A stretch of 64,000 nt of DNA, from NCBI RefSeq assembly GCF_000300005.1, contig NC_018691.1, positions 186,001-250,000 on the forward strand, in the 5' to 3' direction. The DNA comes from Alloalcanivorax dieselolei B5. GTDB lineage: Bacteria > Pseudomonadota > Gammaproteobacteria > Pseudomonadales > Alcanivoracaceae. The stretch's first letter is position 1. The number at the start of each line of letters is the position of its first letter. A model generated the notes under the pieces. That model had not been told where the DNA came from. It ran no database searches and worked only from the letters and a program-made list of their open reading frames with translations. The position numbers and the translations under genes were made by a program. Shown here in pieces: positions 55,323 to 64,000 of the stretch.

Positions 55323-56186
55323 TCAGGCAGCAATGGCGTTACGCAGCTTCTTGATCGCGTTGTTCTCCAACTGGCGGATCCGCTCGGCGGACACACCGTA
55401 CTCATCAGCCAGTTCCTGCAGGGTGGACTTGCTGTCCGCCAACCAGCGGCGCTCGAGAATATCGCGGCTGCGATCATCCAGCGCCAGCAGGGCGGAGCCC
55501 AGCTTGCGGGAATTCCGGTCCTGATCGTCCTGCTCGGCGAGCAGCTCAGCGGGGTCGCTGTTGTCGCTGTGCAGGTACGCGGCCGGTGACGGAATGGTGT
55601 TGTCCTCATCGTCATTGATGGGACCGTCGAAGCTGGCGTCATAGGCGCCCAGCCGACCTTCCATTTCCTTCACCTGTTCCGGGGTCACCCCCAGATCATC
55701 GGCCACCCGGGCGGCTTCTTCCGGCGTCAACCGGCCCAGACGTTTCTTCTGACCACGCAGGTTGAAGAAAAGTTTCCGCTGGGCCTTGGTGGTGGCCACT
55801 TTGACGATGCGCCAGTTACGGATCACGTATTCGTGAATCTCCGCCTTGATCCAATGCACCGCGAAGCTGACCAGGCGCACGCCCTTGGCCGGATCAAAGC
55901 GTTTCACCGCCTTCATCAGACCCACGTTGCCTTCCTGGATCAGATCACCCAGCGGCAGGCCGTAGCCGGTGTAGCTGCGTGCGATATGCACGACAAAGCG
56001 CAGGTGGGCCAGTACCAGATTGCGGGCGGCATCCAGGTCTTCCTGAAAGTACAACCGCTCCGCCAGTACCCGCTCTTCCTCGGCACTGAGCACCGGCACG
56101 GCGTTGACCGCGCGGATATAGGCGTCCAGGTCATGACCCGGTACCGCCAGCGGCATGGCCTGTGCACGTTGCAGTTGTGTGTTCAT
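55323..56186 (-). CDS. rpoH: RNA polymerase heat-shock sigma factor RpoH
   Basis: This 287-residue sigma-32 has the RpoH box [16 protein letters not shown], the region 2 stretch [20 protein letters not shown], then [20 protein letters not shown], and a region 4 ending [23 protein letters not shown] 56186 has a GGGAGAAGG site. A perfect CIRCE element begins 33 bases upstream of the start. Confidence 0.97.
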   Translation of the reverse strand: MNTQLQRAQAMPLAVPGHDLDAYIRAVNAVPVLSAEEERVLAERLYFQEDLDAARNLVLAHLRFVVHIARSYTGYGLPLGDLIQEGNVGLMKAVKRFDPAKGVRLVSFAVHWIKAEIHEYVIRNWRIVKVATTKAQRKLFFNLRGQKKRLGRLTPEEAARVADDLGVTPEQVKEMEGRLGAYDASFDGPINDDEDNTIPSPAAYLHSDNSDPAELLAEQDDQDRNSRKLGSALLALDDRSRDILERRWLADSKSTLQELADEYGVSAERIRQLENNAIKKLRNAIAA

Positions 56187-56218
56187 GTATCCCTTCTCCC
56201 TTTTGGATGGGAAAGATA

Positions 56219-56245
56219 TTAGCACTCGGTCCCTTTGAGTGCTAA
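56219..56245. promoter_or_regulatory. Perfect CIRCE element (HrcA operator) upstream of rpoH
   Basis: TTAGCACTC at 56219-56227, nine bases, then GAGTGCTAA at 56237-56245: both half sites and the spacer length match the CIRCE consensus exactly. It lies in the rpoH leader. HrcA control of sigma-32 is inferred; no hrcA gene is in this window. Confidence 0.85.
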
Positions 56246-56361
56246 TAGGGGTTTTGGTTCCCCGTCATTGTCGGAATCAATAATGATCCCGCTCTCCCCA
56301 TCGGACCCCGATCTGGATCAATGATTCCATGATTGGATGACGAATCGATGTAACGGGAGGT

Positions 56362-56387
56362 AAAAATCGCGGCTCACGAGCCGCGAT
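56362..56387 (-). terminator. Rho-independent terminator of ftsYEX
   Basis: ATCGCGGCTC and GAGCCGCGAT are perfect 10-base arms (56366-56387), followed on the minus strand by TTTTTA. It lies 18 bases after the ftsX stop. Confidence 0.85.
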
Positions 56388-56404
56388 CCACGAACATCCG
56401 TTCC

Positions 56405-57368
56405 CTAGAACTGCGGCTCGATCTCGCCCAGATGCCGGCTCACCGCCAGCCAGGCGCCAAGCAGGCCCAGGGCGCCACTGAACAGCGGCAGGATCAGCGC
56501 GGTTGCCGGGGACATCCCGGTGAGCGAATACTCACTTTTGTACAGATCCAGTAGCTGATTGACCGGGCCACCCAGCCACCACAGGGCGGTGCCGACCAGG
56601 ATCAGCGCCCCCAGCCCGCCAGCGAAACCGCAGCAGAAGCCGCTATAAAGGAAGGGGCGGCGGACAAAGCCGTCGGTGCCGCCAACGATCTTGATCACCA
56701 CGATCTCCTCGCGGCGGCTCTCGATGGCCAGCCGTATCGTATTCACCACCACCAGCACCACGGCGGCGGCCAGGGCCAGGGTCAGCACACCGATCAGGCG
56801 CTGCCCCAGCTCGATGATGGCATGCAGGCGCCGGACCCAGGCCACATCCAGCTGCGCCAGATCCACTTCCGGCAGCTTCGACAGGCGTTGCTGCAGGGCC
56901 TCCAGCGCCGCCGGCTCGTTGTTGGACGGGAACACCACGATCAGCGGCGGCAGCGGGTTGTCCGGCAGGGCTTCGAGTACGTCACCGAAACCGGATTGTT
57001 CACGGAATTCATCCAGCGCCTGCTGGCGGGTGATCACTTCGGTGTCCGCCACGCCGTCCAGTTCTGCCCAGTCCTTGGCCAGGGCCCGTTGCCGCTCCTC
57101 TTTGACATCCATCTTCAGAAAGACGGACAGCTGGGCGCGGCCATCCCAGCCCTGGGTGATGACCCGGGCGTTGTCCAGCAGCACCGACAGGCCGGTGGGC
57201 AGGGCCAGGGCGATGGCGATCACCAGGATGGTGAGCAGGGTGCTGCCGGGAGTGCCGCGCATGCGCCCCAGGGCATCCGCCAGCGAGTCCCGGTGATGAT
57301 GGCGCCAGGCGGTGAAGTGATCGCCCAGGGAGGTGCGGGCGCTGCGGGCGCCGGCGGGGCGTTTCGGG

Positions 57369-57379
<11 letters not shown>
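56405..57379 (-). CDS. ftsX: Cell division protein FtsX
   Basis: This 324-residue membrane subunit of FtsEX has a cytoplasmic start, one helix (LLTILVIAIALALPTGLSVL), a periplasmic domain and three further helices, including LGQRLIGVLTLALAAAVVLV and TIRLAIESRREEIVVIKIVG, the coupling region. It overlaps the ftsE end by 11 bases. FtsEX regulates cell-wall hydrolases at the septum. Confidence 0.95.
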
Positions 57380-58070
<691 letters not shown>

Positions 58071-58107
58071 GGATGCTGGTCTCGTTGAGCGTGCTGGGGA
58101 GCTTCGA

Positions 58108-59310
58108 TCAGGAGGTAACGTCCTCGAACAGGGCCTGCACGAATTCCTCGGCGTTGAAGGGGCGCAAATCCTCCAGGCGTTCACCGACACCGATGAAGCG
58201 GATCGGCAGACCGGTGCGTTTGGCCAGAGCGAACAGGATACCGCCTTTGGCGGTGCCATCCAGTTTGGTCAGCACCAGGCCGGTGACGCCGGCGGTTTCA
58301 CGGAATTCCAGGGCCTGGTTGATGGCGTTCTGGCCGGTGCCGGCGTCCAGCACCAACAGCACCTCGTGAGGCGCTTCCGGGGACAGCTTCTTCATCACCC
58401 GGGTGACCTTGGACAGCTCTTCCATCAGGTTGCCGCGAGTATGCAGGCGGCCGGCGGTATCGGCGATCAGCACATCCGCCTGGCGGGACTGGGCGGCCTG
58501 TACCGCGTCATAGATGACGCTGGCGGAATCGGCGCCGGTATGCTGCGCCACCACCGGAATATCATTGCGCTCGCCCCATACCTGCAATTGCTCCACGGCG
58601 GCGGCGCGGAAGGTGTCGCCGGCGGCCAGCATTACACTGCGGCCCTCCGCTTTGAAGCGGCAGGCCAGCTTGCCGATGGTGGTGGTCTTGCCGACGCCGT
58701 TCACGCCCACCATCAGGATCACGTAGGGTTTGTGCGCGCCGTCGATGGCCAGCGGCTGATCCACCGGCACCAGCAGCTTGCGCAGTTCTTCCTGCAGCGC
58801 CTCGTACAGGGCGTCGGCGTCCACCAGTTCCTGGCGGCCGACGCGCTCGGTCAGCGCCTGGATAATCACGTCGGTGGCTTCCACGCCAACGTCCGCCACC
58901 AGTAGCTGGGTCTCGATCTCCTCGAAGATCTCGTCGTCGATCTCCTTGGCGCCGACCAGCAGGTCCGCCAGGCCCTTGCCCAGGTTCTTGCTGGTCTTGC
59001 TCATGCCCGCCTTCATGCGGGCCCAGAAGCCGGCATTGTCTTCTTCGGTCGGTTCCGGCGCGGCGGCTGGGGGCTCGGGCATGGCCGTGGGCTGCTCATT
59101 TTCCGCGCGCTCCACCGGCGCCGGAGCGGCTTCGGTCTGCTTCGCCGGAGGGGTGGCGGGGGGCGGCTCGCTGGACTCTGTCTCGTCCGCGGAGGGTTCG
59201 GCCGGGGCCGCTTCCTCACGGTCGCGGCGGAACATGCGCGAGAAGAAACCGCCTTTCTTTTGTTCCTTCTCGGCAGGGTTATCGTCGTCGCGGGAAACTT
59301 CGTCGTTCAT
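58108..59310 (-). CDS. ftsY: Signal recognition particle receptor FtsY
   Basis: This 400-residue GTPase has an acidic, proline-rich N-terminal region of about 95 residues, an N domain, and a G domain with GVNGVGKTTTIGKLA, DTAGRLHTR, TKLDGTAKGG and GVGERLEDLRPF. It directs membrane protein targeting. It starts the ftsY-ftsE-ftsX row, with gaps of 37 bases and an 11-base overlap. Confidence 0.97.
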   Translation of the reverse strand: MNDEVSRDDDNPAEKEQKKGGFFSRMFRRDREEAAPAEPSADETESSEPPPATPPAKQTEAAPAPVERAENEQPTAMPEPPAAAPEPTEEDNAGFWARMKAGMSKTSKNLGKGLADLLVGAKEIDDEIFEEIETQLLVADVGVEATDVIIQALTERVGRQELVDADALYEALQEELRKLLVPVDQPLAIDGAHKPYVILMVGVNGVGKTTTIGKLACRFKAEGRSVMLAAGDTFRAAAVEQLQVWGERNDIPVVAQHTGADSASVIYDAVQAAQSRQADVLIADTAGRLHTRGNLMEELSKVTRVMKKLSPEAPHEVLLVLDAGTGQNAINQALEFRETAGVTGLVLTKLDGTAKGGILFALAKRTGLPIRFIGVGERLEDLRPFNAEEFVQALFEDVTS

Positions 59311-59471
59311 GATCAGTCGTATCCATCGGGTTGTCCGGCTGAGGCCGGAAGAACCCGCCCTGGTGGCGGATTCGGAAAAAGCGTCGCCCGCGTTGGCGGG
59401 CGAGCGGGTATCCTACCACTGTCGTGGAGCCTGTTCATGGCCTATGCGACGCCACCGTGAACGCGGTATGG

Positions 59472-59530
59472 CGGCCGGTGCCCAACCGGCCGTTGGCAAA
59501 AAGGGGGGAGCCGCTGCGCCGACGGCGCGG
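59472..59530 (+). promoter_or_regulatory. Hairpins in the leader of the M16 peptidase operon
   Basis: CGGCCGGT/ACCGGCCG (59472-59479 with 59485-59492) and GCGCC/GGCGC (59516-59528) are perfect stems. Between them lies GCAAAAAGGGGGGAGCC, nearly the same as a stretch at 41123-41139 in another leader. The rest of 59311-59567 is unremarkable. Confidence 0.4.
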
Positions 59531-59567
59531 GTCCGGCATTTCCGATCAGAGCATGAGAGGACGTTTG

Positions 59568-60932
59568 ATGAGAATCCTGGTGGTAGCGTTAGTGTTGGGG
59601 GTACTGTCATCCCTGGCCCGGGCGGACTTGCCGACCCACGAATTCAGCCTGGATAACGGTCTGCGCGTGTTGGTGCGCGAGGATCACCGGGCACCGGTGA
59701 TCACCGTGATGATCTGGTTCAAGGCGGGCAGCATCGACGAGGCCCCCCATGAAACCGGGCTGGCCCATCTGCTCGAGCACATGATGTTCAAAGGCACCAA
59801 ACATCTGGGGCCGGGAGAATACTCACGGATCGTGGCCCGCTTTGGCGGCAGCGACAACGCCTTCACCAGTTACGATTACACCGCATACTTCCAACAGTAT
59901 GAGTCCTCGCGGCTGCCCCTGGCACTGGAACTGGAAGCGGAGCGCCTCAAGAACCTGGAGATCGACGACCAGGAATTCCATCGCGAGCTGCAGGTGGTGA
60001 TGGAGGAGCGCCGGCAGCGCACCGACGATAACCCCAACGCTCTGGCCTGGGAGAAATTCCAGGCGGTGGCGCGGCCGGGCACCGGCTACGCCCACCCGAT
60101 CATCGGCTGGCGCGACTTGCTGGCCCAGTTGCAACCGGAGCAGGCGCGCAGCTGGTTCCAGCGCTATTACGTGCCGTCCAACGCCATCCTGGTGATTGCC
60201 GGGGATGTCACCGAGCAGCAGGTGCGGCCGCTGGTGGAACGCTTCTTCGCCAAGCTGCCGGCCGGGGAGACGCCGCCACGACCGAAACTCAGTCTGGAGC
60301 CGCCCGCCGGAGAGCGGCGCCTGTCCCTGCACCTGCCGGTGAAAGTGCCGGCCCTTTACATGACCTATAACGTGCCGTCGCTGACCACCGCCGAGGACAA
60401 GAAAGCGTTCTATACCCTGACCATGCTGGCCGGAGTTCTGGATGGCGGGCTCAGTGCCCGCATCGAGACGGAACTGGTGCGCGGGCAACGTCTGGCCGCC
60501 GGCGCCGGCGCCGGTTACAGCGGTCTGCAGCGGGGCAGCGGGACCTTCACCTTCACCGCCACGCCCAATCCGGACGTGAACCTGGAGCAGTTGGAACAGG
60601 CCTTGCTGGATCAGGTTCGCGCTCTGGCCGAAACGCCGCCCAGTGCGCAGGAAATGGAACGGGTGCGCGCCAGTGTTACCGCCAGCCAGGTGTATCAGCG
60701 GGATTCGGTGATGGGCCAGGCCATGGAGCTGGGCATGCTGACCACGCTGGGCCTGGATTGGCGTCTGGCCGGCGAGTTCGAGGCCAATCTCGCCAAGGTT
60801 ACCGCCGAGGACGTGCGGGACGCCGCCCGCCGGTGGCTGGTGGATGAACGTCGCACCACCGCCCTTGTTTTGCCAGAGAAGGCGCTGCCTGAGACGACGC
60901 AGCCAGAGAATGCACAGCCGGAGGAACAATAA
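59568..60932 (+). CDS. M16 family zinc metallopeptidase, catalytic subunit
   Basis: This 454-residue periplasmic protein has a signal peptide (LVVALVLGVLSSLARA) and the inverted zinc motif H67-L-L-E-H71 (HLLEHMMFKGT). ELQVVMEERRQRTDDNP follows with the third zinc ligand, and the two M16 halves (inactive second half) are complete. ATG 59568 is chosen because the signal starts there; the upstream frame is GC-rich leader. It pairs with the next gene. Confidence 0.92.
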   Translation: MRILVVALVLGVLSSLARADLPTHEFSLDNGLRVLVREDHRAPVITVMIWFKAGSIDEAPHETGLAHLLEHMMFKGTKHLGPGEYSRIVARFGGSDNAFTSYDYTAYFQQYESSRLPLALELEAERLKNLEIDDQEFHRELQVVMEERRQRTDDNPNALAWEKFQAVARPGTGYAHPIIGWRDLLAQLQPEQARSWFQRYYVPSNAILVIAGDVTEQQVRPLVERFFAKLPAGETPPRPKLSLEPPAGERRLSLHLPVKVPALYMTYNVPSLTTAEDKKAFYTLTMLAGVLDGGLSARIETELVRGQRLAAGAGAGYSGLQRGSGTFTFTATPNPDVNLEQLEQALLDQVRALAETPPSAQEMERVRASVTASQVYQRDSVMGQAMELGMLTTLGLDWRLAGEFEANLAKVTAEDVRDAARRWLVDERRTTALVLPEKALPETTQPENAQPEEQ

Positions 60933-62344
60933 TGCGCGCGATGAAAGTAGCGATTTTGGGTGTGATGTGCGCGTGGTTGCTCGCCGGCTGCGCCAGTTTT
61001 CCCACCTCTGAGCGACAGGTGCGCCAGGCGGAGCCGGCGGCACCGGAACTGGATATCCAGTCCTGGCAGACCTCCGGAGGCGCCCGGGTGATGTTCGTCC
61101 AGAGCGAGGCGTTGCCCATGCTGGATGTGCGTCTGGTAATGAACGCCGGCGGCGCCCGTGACGGTGATCTGCCGGGGCTGGCGGCCATGACCAGCGCGCT
61201 GATCGGCGAGGGTGCCCAGGGGTTGAGCGTGGATGACATCGCCCGGGGCTTCGAGGACAAGGGGGCGCAGTTCTCCTCCGGCAGTTACCAGGACATGGCC
61301 GTGATCAGCCTGCGTACCCTGTCCGAGCCGCAATGGCGGGACCCGGCCCTGACTCTTCTGGCGCGGGTGGCGGGCCAGCCTGACTTCCCGCGGGATGCTC
61401 TGGAGCGCATTCGCACCCAGATGCTGCAAGGGCTGAAGATGGCGCGGCAGGTGCCGGGCCCGCAGGTTCAGAAGGCATACCAGAAACTGCTGTTCGGTAA
61501 TCATCCCTACGGGCATGCGGAGGGCGGCACCTTGGAAAGCCTGCCGCGTATTCAGCGTCAGGATCTGGTGGAGTACCACCAGCGCTACTACACCGCCGGT
61601 AATACTGTCATTGCCTTGGTCGGTGATGTCAGCCGCGCCCAGGCGGAGCGGATCGCCCAGCGTCTCAGCGACGCCTTGCCGCAAGGTGGCGCGGCGCCGG
61701 CGTTGCCCCGGGCCAGGGCGCTGTCCGCCCGTAAGGTGGAGCATCTGACTTTCCCGTCCACCCAGACCCATATTCTGCTCGGCAACCAGGCCACCTGGCG
61801 TGGTGATCCGGATCATGTCGCCTTGTATGTGGGCAATTACATCCTCGGCGGCGGCGGCTTTGCTTCCCTGCTTACTCAGGAAGTGCGTGAAAAGCGTGGC
61901 TATGTGTACGGCATTTCCAGCCACTTCAAGCCCATGGCCGCTGGCGGTCCGTTCACGGTGCAACTACAAACCGCCAACGATAATGCCAGCGATGCGCTCG
62001 CCCTGACCCTGGATCAGATCCGCCGCTTCATCGCCGAAGGGCCCAGTGACGAGGAACTGGCCATGGCCAAGGACAACATTCTTGGCGGCATGGCACTGGA
62101 AACCGCCGACAACAGCGATATCATCGGCCAACTCGGCGCCATCGGCTTCTACGATCTGCCTCTGGACTATCTGCAACAGTTCAACCAGCAGGTGCGGGAT
62201 CTGACCGTGGCGGACATCCAGGCGGCAATGCGGAAAGCGGTGGATCCAGACCATCTGGCGATTGTCAGTATCGGCCCGGAAGCGCCCGCCCTGCCCGCCA
62301 CGCAAACGGTCGAAAGCAATGAAAGCCAAGGGAAAAACCAGTAA
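60932..62344 (+). CDS. M16 family peptidase-like lipoprotein, non-catalytic partner
   Basis: This 470-residue protein has a lipoprotein signal (MCAWLLAGC, cysteine at about residue 20). It has the M16 fold (GGARDGDLPGLAAMTSALIG, YVYGISSHFKPMAAGGPFTV), but the HxxEH zinc motif is replaced by DLPGLAAMTSAL-type sequence, so it should not bind zinc. It starts in a TAATG overlap with the catalytic subunit. The two likely work as a heterodimer. Confidence 0.9.
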   Translation: MRAMKVAILGVMCAWLLAGCASFPTSERQVRQAEPAAPELDIQSWQTSGGARVMFVQSEALPMLDVRLVMNAGGARDGDLPGLAAMTSALIGEGAQGLSVDDIARGFEDKGAQFSSGSYQDMAVISLRTLSEPQWRDPALTLLARVAGQPDFPRDALERIRTQMLQGLKMARQVPGPQVQKAYQKLLFGNHPYGHAEGGTLESLPRIQRQDLVEYHQRYYTAGNTVIALVGDVSRAQAERIAQRLSDALPQGGAAPALPRARALSARKVEHLTFPSTQTHILLGNQATWRGDPDHVALYVGNYILGGGGFASLLTQEVREKRGYVYGISSHFKPMAAGGPFTVQLQTANDNASDALALTLDQIRRFIAEGPSDEELAMAKDNILGGMALETADNSDIIGQLGAIGFYDLPLDYLQQFNQQVRDLTVADIQAAMRKAVDPDHLAIVSIGPEAPALPATQTVESNESQGKNQ

Positions 62345-62894
62345 GGGGCAGGTGCGGATCATTGGCGGCGAATTTCGTGGCCACCGCCTGCACTTCGTCG
62401 ACCAGGGGGGGGATCTGCGCCCCTCCGGGGACCGCATGCGCGAGACCCTATTCAACTGGTTGCAATGGGAGTTGTCCGGGGCCCGGGTGCTAGATCTGTT
62501 CGCCGGCTCCGGAGCCCTGGGCGCGGAAGCGCTGAGCCGTGGTGCCGAGCGCGCCATTTTGGTGGAGAAAAAAAAGGAGCGCTGCTCCGATCTGTCCCGT
62601 CAATTGCGCCCCTTGTTCGGCGAGCGGGTGGTGGTACAGTGCGCCGACGCTTTGAAATGGTTGCCGAGGACGGCGGAGCGTTTTGACCTGGTGTTCATTG
62701 ACCCGCCCTATGATCTGGGGCTGGCGGAGCCTGCCTGCCGCGCCCTGGAGGACCTCAAGCTGCTGATGCCGGAGGCGTTGATCTACGTCGAATCCCGGCG
62801 CCAGGACGGGGCGCCGCAAGTGCCGGAGAATTGGCGGCTGCTGAAGGAAAAAAGCGGCGGCGATGCGCTGGCTCGATTGTTCCAGCGGGAGTAA
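62319..62894 (+). CDS. rsmD: 16S rRNA (guanine-N2)-methyltransferase RsmD
   Basis: This 191-residue enzyme methylates G966 of 16S rRNA. It has VRIIGGEFRGHRLHF, RPSGDRMRETLFNWLQ, VLDLFAGSGALGAEALSRGA (SAM site) and VFIDPPYDLGLAEP, the catalytic DPPY. It overlaps the previous gene by 26 bases. A G8 tract lies near its start at 62405-62412. Confidence 0.96.
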   Translation: MKAKGKTSKGQVRIIGGEFRGHRLHFVDQGGDLRPSGDRMRETLFNWLQWELSGARVLDLFAGSGALGAEALSRGAERAILVEKKKERCSDLSRQLRPLFGERVVVQCADALKWLPRTAERFDLVFIDPPYDLGLAEPACRALEDLKLLMPEALIYVESRRQDGAPQVPENWRLLKEKSGGDALARLFQRE

Positions 62895-62919
62895 CGACTG
62901 GAGCGGGGGCTACGAAGCC

Positions 62920-62991
62920 ACTGTAGGAGCTTGCCCTGCAAGCGAATCTTGGCAGACGGGCCCATTCGCTTGCAGGGCAAGCTCCTACAGT
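62920..62991. repeat. REP-type inverted pair
   Basis: Arms of 28 bases at the two ends are inverted copies, the left starting ACTGTAGGAGCTTGCCCTGC and ending AGCGAAT. It separates rsmD from the antiporter gene. Confidence 0.88.
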
Positions 62992-63099
62992 GGCCTTGTA
63001 GTGACCCGGAATTCTAGGGTGCCAGCGAATTGCGGGGCAGCAGCGGTCCTCTTCATAAACGGAGGGTCCGCAATGTTTCAAAAACATTGAGGAAAGTGT

Positions 63100-64000
63100 A
63101 TGTGGCTTGCCGTGGCGGCAGTGGTTGCCGGCCTGATTGTTCTTGTCTGGAGTGCTGACCGGTTTGTTGATGGTGCCGCCACCACCGCCCGTTACGCGGG
63201 CATGCCGTCCCTGCTGATCGGCATGGTGGTGATCGGTTTTGGCACCTCGGCGCCGGAAATGGTGGTGTCCGCCCTGGCCGCCGCGGATGGCAATCCGGGA
63301 TTGGCATTGGGTAACGCCTATGGCTCCAACATCACCAACATTGCTTTGATTCTCGGCCTGGTGGCGGCGATCAGCCCGATTGCCGTGCATTCCTCGGTGC
63401 TGCGTAAAGAGTTGCCGATACTGCTGGTGATCACCCTGCTGTCCGCCGCGCTGATCTATGACGACCTGGTGAGCCGCATGGATGCGGTGATACTGCTACT
63501 GGTCTTCGCGTTGCTGATGGTCTGGTCCATCTACCAGGGCATGCGGGGAGAAGGCGACCCTCTGGGTGGGGATGTGGACCAGGAAGCCTTCACCCGTCCG
63601 ATGAGCAAGAGACGCGCTCTGTTCTGGCTGGTGCTGGGGTTGGTCTTTCTGGTGCTCAGTTCCCGTTTGTTGGTCTGGGGGGCGGTGGAAATCTCCCAGG
63701 CGCTGGGGGTCAGTGATCTGATCATCGGTCTGACCGTGGTGGCCATTGGTACCTCCCTGCCGGAACTGGCCTCCAGCCTGGTGGCAATCCGCAAGAACGA
63801 ACACGATCTGGCTCTGGGCAATGTGCTAGGCTCCAACCTGTTCAATACCCTGGCGGTGGTGGGGATCGCCGGTGCGATCCATCCGGTGGTGGTGGAACCG
63901 GCGGTGCTTTATCGGGATTGGGCGGTGATGACCGGTCTGACCCTGCTGCTGTTTGTGTTTGGGTATGGCTTCCGTGGGCGGGGGCGAATCAATCGTCTGG
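63100..64000 (+). CDS. Calcium/sodium antiporter, YrbG type, 3' end cut by window
   Basis: An open frame of 300 codons runs off the end. It starts MWLAVAAVVAGLIVLVWSAD and contains the two alpha repeats of the Ca2+/cation antiporter family: VVIGFGTSAPEMVVSALAA with GNAYGSNITNIALILG, and VAIGTSLPELASSLVAI with LALGNVLGSNLFNTLAVVG. Acidic residues in these repeats bind the ion. GAGGAAAG precedes the ATG. About eight helices are visible before the cut. Confidence 0.92.
   Translation, partial: MWLAVAAVVAGLIVLVWSADRFVDGAATTARYAGMPSLLIGMVVIGFGTSAPEMVVSALAAADGNPGLALGNAYGSNITNIALILGLVAAISPIAVHSSVLRKELPILLVITLLSAALIYDDLVSRMDAVILLLVFALLMVWSIYQGMRGEGDPLGGDVDQEAFTRPMSKRRALFWLVLGLVFLVLSSRLLVWGAVEISQALGVSDLIIGLTVVAIGTSLPELASSLVAIRKNEHDLALGNVLGSNLFNTLAVVGIAGAIHPVVVEPAVLYRDWAVMTGLTLLLFVFGYGFRGRGRINRL

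Overview
The window looks like chromosome from a GC-rich gammaproteobacterium of the Alcanivorax/Pseudomonas type. This is inferred from gene order and protein character, not from a database search. Two conserved housekeeping blocks support it: yicC / rph-pyrE / slmA-argB-(algC position)-dut-coaBC / radC-rpmB-rpmG on the left, and hemW-rdgB-metW-metX, trmB-thiG-thiS, rpoH, ftsX-ftsE-ftsY, two M16 peptidases and rsmD on the right. REP-type palindromes of a Pseudomonas-like kind (GTAGGAGC...GCGAAT) lie in many intergenic gaps. No rRNA, tRNA, CRISPR array, transposase or prophage gene was seen.

Layout. 1-5.3 kb: a catabolic/uptake module with a type III CoA-transferase, a TRAP solute-binding protein, two small hotdog dehydratases and TRAP DctQ/DctM. 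5.3-7.9 kb: a toxin-antitoxin islet with an intact HipB-like regulator and its operator repeats, a decayed hipA, and an HTH-ImmA metallopeptidase paired with a DUF4411 PIN-like protein. 8-18.3 kb: core genes. The gene at the algC position has lost every catalytic loop of a phosphohexomutase, and a perfect LexA-type box sits between coaBC and radC. 18.3-28.9 kb: a Tad/Flp pilus locus (flp, tadE-like, cpaB, cpaC secretin, tadZ, cpaF, tadB, tadC, tadD, a DUF3613-like protein, a large tadG-like protein), visibly less GC-rich toward its end. 29-35.8 kb: an outer-membrane barrel, then an IclR regulator divergent from a second TRAP/CoA-transferase module paralogous to the one at the left end. 35.9-46.6 kb: VapBC, a fatty-acid desaturase, HyuA-like protein, mutM, two small envelope proteins and an RND efflux pair. 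47-64 kb: core genes, with an MFS transporter and a barrel gene with a damaged 5' end in between, ending in a Ca2+/Na+ antiporter cut by the window edge.

How the parts work together. The two TRAP modules each pair an uptake system with a CoA-transferase, suggesting import and CoA activation of small carboxylates. Their binding proteins share four cysteines at identical positions. The Tad locus should build Flp pili but has no prepilin peptidase here. The most notable regulatory signals are a perfect CIRCE element upstream of rpoH, a perfect SOS-type box at coaBC/radC, a promoter/palindrome pair at the IclR-controlled module, and near-palindromic operators at hipB and vapB.
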